DNA of 6,797 nt, taken from the NCBI GenBank assembly GCA_947381875.1, contig CANCXY010000183.1:1-6797 (forward strand). Direction: 5' to 3'. The notes beneath the pieces are model-generated. The model had not been told where the DNA came from, made no database searches, and worked only from the letters and a program-made list of their open reading frames with translations. Origin of the DNA: an uncultured Clostridia bacterium (GTDB lineage Bacteria > Bacillota > Clostridia > Oscillospirales > Ruminococcaceae). This document shows positions 5,813-6,797 of the stretch, one piece after another (within the stretch, counting starts at the first letter, position 1; each line of letters begins with the position of its first letter). The translations under genes and the position numbers were made by a program.

Positions 5813-6634
5813 CTATTCCGGCAGGCGGTAACGCGGGATACCGTAGCGCATCATGCCGCCTAATTTTTTGCGCTGCTCAAACACGGTGACGCTGTGGCCC
5901 ATCAGGCGCAGGAAATAGGCGGCTGTGAGGCCGGAGGGGCCGCCGCCGATCACAGCGACTTTTTTCCCGGTGGCAGGCAGGGGGTCAGGCGTGGGCACAA
6001 CGCCCGCGTTGTCAATCGCCATGCGCTTAATGCCGCGGATGTTGACGGCAGCATCGACCATATTGCGGCGGCAGGCGTTTTCACAGGGATGTTCGCACAC
6101 CAGCGCGCACGCCGCCGGGAAGGGGTTGTCGTAGCGGATGACGCGCACGGCGTCGGCGTAGCGTTTTTCTTTAACAAGAGCTATGTATTCGGGGATATCG
6201 ACGTGGGCGGGGCACCCTAATTTACAGGGGACGGGTACGAACGTGGCCGTGCAGTGGTTGGAGCGGATATGTGCCATGAAGTCGTCGTGGAACGAGTGCA
6301 GGCAGTCCAACAGGCTGCCCGCCGCCTCGTAGCCGATGGCACAGTCGGCGCTGTCGCGGATGGCGCGCGCCAGACGTTCGAGGGTGTCGAGGTCCTCCAT
6401 CCTGCCCTCCCCTTCAAGGATACGGTTGAGGATGAGGGACATCTGATGCAGCCCCACGCGGCACGGCACGCACTTGCCGCAGCTCTGGGATACGCACAGG
6501 GTTAGAAAGGCGGCGCTCTGTTCCACCGGACAGTTGCCCGCCGGGGCCACCGCGCCGCGCCGCGCAAGGTCGCTGTACAAGCTGCTGATCTTCTGCTCGG
6601 CGCCGCTGGGGCGTATGATTTCCAATCTGTTCAT
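5813..6634 (-). CDS. N-terminal part of the flavoprotein: NuoF-type 4Fe-4S domain, GltD-type cluster domain and start of the FAD domain
   Basis: If TAG terminates, this part yields a 273-residue protein. Residues about 40-120 match the C-terminal iron-sulfur domain of NADH dehydrogenase NuoF/HydB: SCGKCVPCRVG at 51-61 with C52, C55, C58 and a fourth ligand C98. The FMN- and NADH-binding part of NuoF is absent. Residues about 128-205 are the dihydropyrimidine dehydrogenase/GltD iron-sulfur domain, with C137 and C141 (GCPAHVDIP) and C176, C180, C184, C188. The FAD Rossmann fold begins with VAVIGGGPSGLTAAYF (226-241) and continues through the LGGMMRYGIPRYRLP stretch, where the frame stops. Alone, this part lacks the NAD(P)H site and most of the FAD domain, so it should not work as a reductase. 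The ATG at 6634 has AAGGAAGG six bases upstream and a strong promoter behind it; it is the first gene of the operon. Confidence 0.85.
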   Translation of the reverse strand: MNRLEIIRPSGAEQKISSLYSDLARRGAVAPAGNCPVEQSAAFLTLCVSQSCGKCVPCRVGLHQMSLILNRILEGEGRMEDLDTLERLARAIRDSADCAIGYEAAGSLLDCLHSFHDDFMAHIRSNHCTATFVPVPCKLGCPAHVDIPEYIALVKEKRYADAVRVIRYDNPFPAACALVCEHPCENACRRNMVDAAVNIRGIKRMAIDNAGVVPTPDPLPATGKKVAVIGGGPSGLTAAYFLRLMGHSVTVFEQRKKLGGMMRYGIPRYRLPE

Positions 6635-6640
6635 AAAATT

Positions 6641-6648
6641 CCTTCCTT
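6641..6648 (-). promoter_or_regulatory. Ribosome binding site of the flavoprotein gene
   Basis: Minus-strand AAGGAAGG, six bases before the ATG at 6634. It decides this start; no upstream ATG between here and the promoter is in frame with a comparable site. Confidence 0.7.
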
Positions 6649-6686
6649 TTAGAGAGGATTCTGTTCAAGCCATACAGGCATATAAA

Positions 6687-6715
6687 ATTGTACCTTGTCG
6701 AAAAGGGTTTGTCAA
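6687..6715 (-). promoter_or_regulatory. Strong sigma-70-type promoter of the hydrogenase operon
   Basis: The minus strand shows -35 TTGACA (6710-6715), a 17-base spacer and -10 TACAAT (6687-6692): a consensus -35 and a five-of-six -10. Transcription should start near 6680, giving a leader of about 46 bases. A direct repeat GACAA occurs at 6709-6713 and 6695-6699, overlapping the -35 and the spacer, and could serve a regulator. I do not see the Rex-type inverted repeat (TTGTTAA, 4 bases, TTAACAA) often found at clostridial redox genes. Confidence 0.75.
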
Positions 6716-6742
6716 TGTAAAAACAGCCAAAACTTTGCCCAT

Positions 6743-6756
6743 TTTTTGTACAAAAA
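6743..6756. promoter_or_regulatory. 14-bp perfect palindrome upstream of the hydrogenase promoter
   Basis: TTTTTGTACAAAAA is a perfect palindrome centred about 70 bases upstream of the predicted transcription start, a position that would suit an activator or a distal operator. It shares the TTGT/ACAA half-sites of the inverted repeat at the regulator promoter, though with a different centre. It also overlaps the T-run after a GC hairpin, so part of it may simply belong to an upstream gene's terminator. Confidence 0.35.
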
Positions 6757-6772
6757 TACCGGGCAGCGCCCG
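6752..6772 (-). terminator. Possible weak terminator of an upstream minus-strand gene
   Basis: On the minus strand CGGGC, loop GCT and GCCCG (6768-6772 and 6760-6764) form a 5-bp GC stem, followed by GTATTTTT. The stem is short, and two bases separate it from most of the T-run, so efficiency would be modest. Any gene it serves lies outside the window to the right; no coding sequence for it is recognisable in the last 25 bases. Confidence 0.3.
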
Positions 6773-6797
6773 CGTGTGGCTGGAATGCACACACCGG

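Larger units (their letters stand above)
4808..6634 (-). pseudogene. Iron-sulfur flavoprotein (NuoF-type 4Fe-4S plus GltD/NfnB-type reductase), interrupted by an in-frame TAG
   Basis: The whole locus is one frame of 609 codons, broken only by TAG at 5813-5815 (codon 274). The sequence reads GIPRYRLPE, stop, YLSADIDAI. Homologues of this family run through this point without a break, usually with Glu or another charged residue, so a GAG to TAG change is the simplest origin. Everything after the stop is intact, with no second lesion, and the downstream overlap with hydA is preserved. That argues for a very recent mutation, suppression or recoding, or a base-call error, rather than old decay. 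The intact product would pass electrons between NAD(P)H and the hydrogenase through FAD and several iron-sulfur clusters. Notably, the four intact stop codons in the window (two TGA, two TAA) include no TAG, which fits rare or recoded TAG but is a tiny sample. The two halves are described separately. Confidence 0.7.

Noticed and set aside
6681..6720. Rex redox-sensor operator at the hydrogenase promoter
   Set aside because: Only TTGTC/GACAA direct repeats are present; the required inverted TTGTTAA and TTAACAA halves are missing.
1..6797. tRNA, rRNA, CRISPR arrays, insertion sequences or attachment sites
   Set aside because: Nothing seen by eye: no regularly spaced direct repeats, no transposase motifs, no cloverleaf-like segments. 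Subtle structured RNAs cannot be excluded without a covariance-model search.

Overview
The window looks like chromosomal DNA of an anaerobic, moderately high-GC member of the Clostridia, probably a gut-type Oscillospirales or Christensenellales relative. This is an inference from three things: a canonical group A [FeFe] hydrogenase, strong purine-rich Shine-Dalgarno sites, and an XRE regulator paired with an ABC exporter. No species can be named from the sequence alone. Every gene I can support lies on the minus strand, so the layout is read from right to left.

Right part (about 6797 down to 3006) is a hydrogen-metabolism operon. A near-consensus promoter (TTGACA, 17 bp, TACAAT) drives two genes. 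The first encodes a fused iron-sulfur flavoprotein: a NuoF-type 4Fe-4S domain joined to a GltD/NfnB-type FAD and NAD(P)H reductase. The second encodes a 568-residue [FeFe] hydrogenase with all H-cluster residues in place; its start overlaps the end of the first gene by 7 bases. Together they resemble the glutamate-synthase-like (group A2) hydrogenase arrangement, in which electrons pass between NAD(P)H and the H-cluster. The striking point is an in-frame TAG at 5813-5815 that cuts the flavoprotein frame after 273 residues. The same frame continues intact to its normal end, so the gene is a recent nonsense mutant, a readthrough or recoded gene, or carries a sequencing error. The operon closes with a perfect 16-bp stem terminator at 3006-3041.

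Left part (about 2883 down to 165) is a visibly more AT-rich accessory operon with its own promoter (TTGTAC, 17 bp, TATAAT) and a small inverted repeat over the -35 box. It encodes an XRE-family regulator with a C-terminal tail holding two copies of an NYIxxGNYD motif. The regulator gene overlaps by 47 bases an ABCB-type half-transporter of 555 residues. The overlap suggests translational coupling and regulator-controlled export of an unknown substrate.

The extreme left 164 bases hold no gene I recognise, only short plus-strand open frames that might be the broken 3' end of a convergent gene. The extreme right carries a weak hairpin and a 14-bp palindrome upstream of the hydrogenase promoter.
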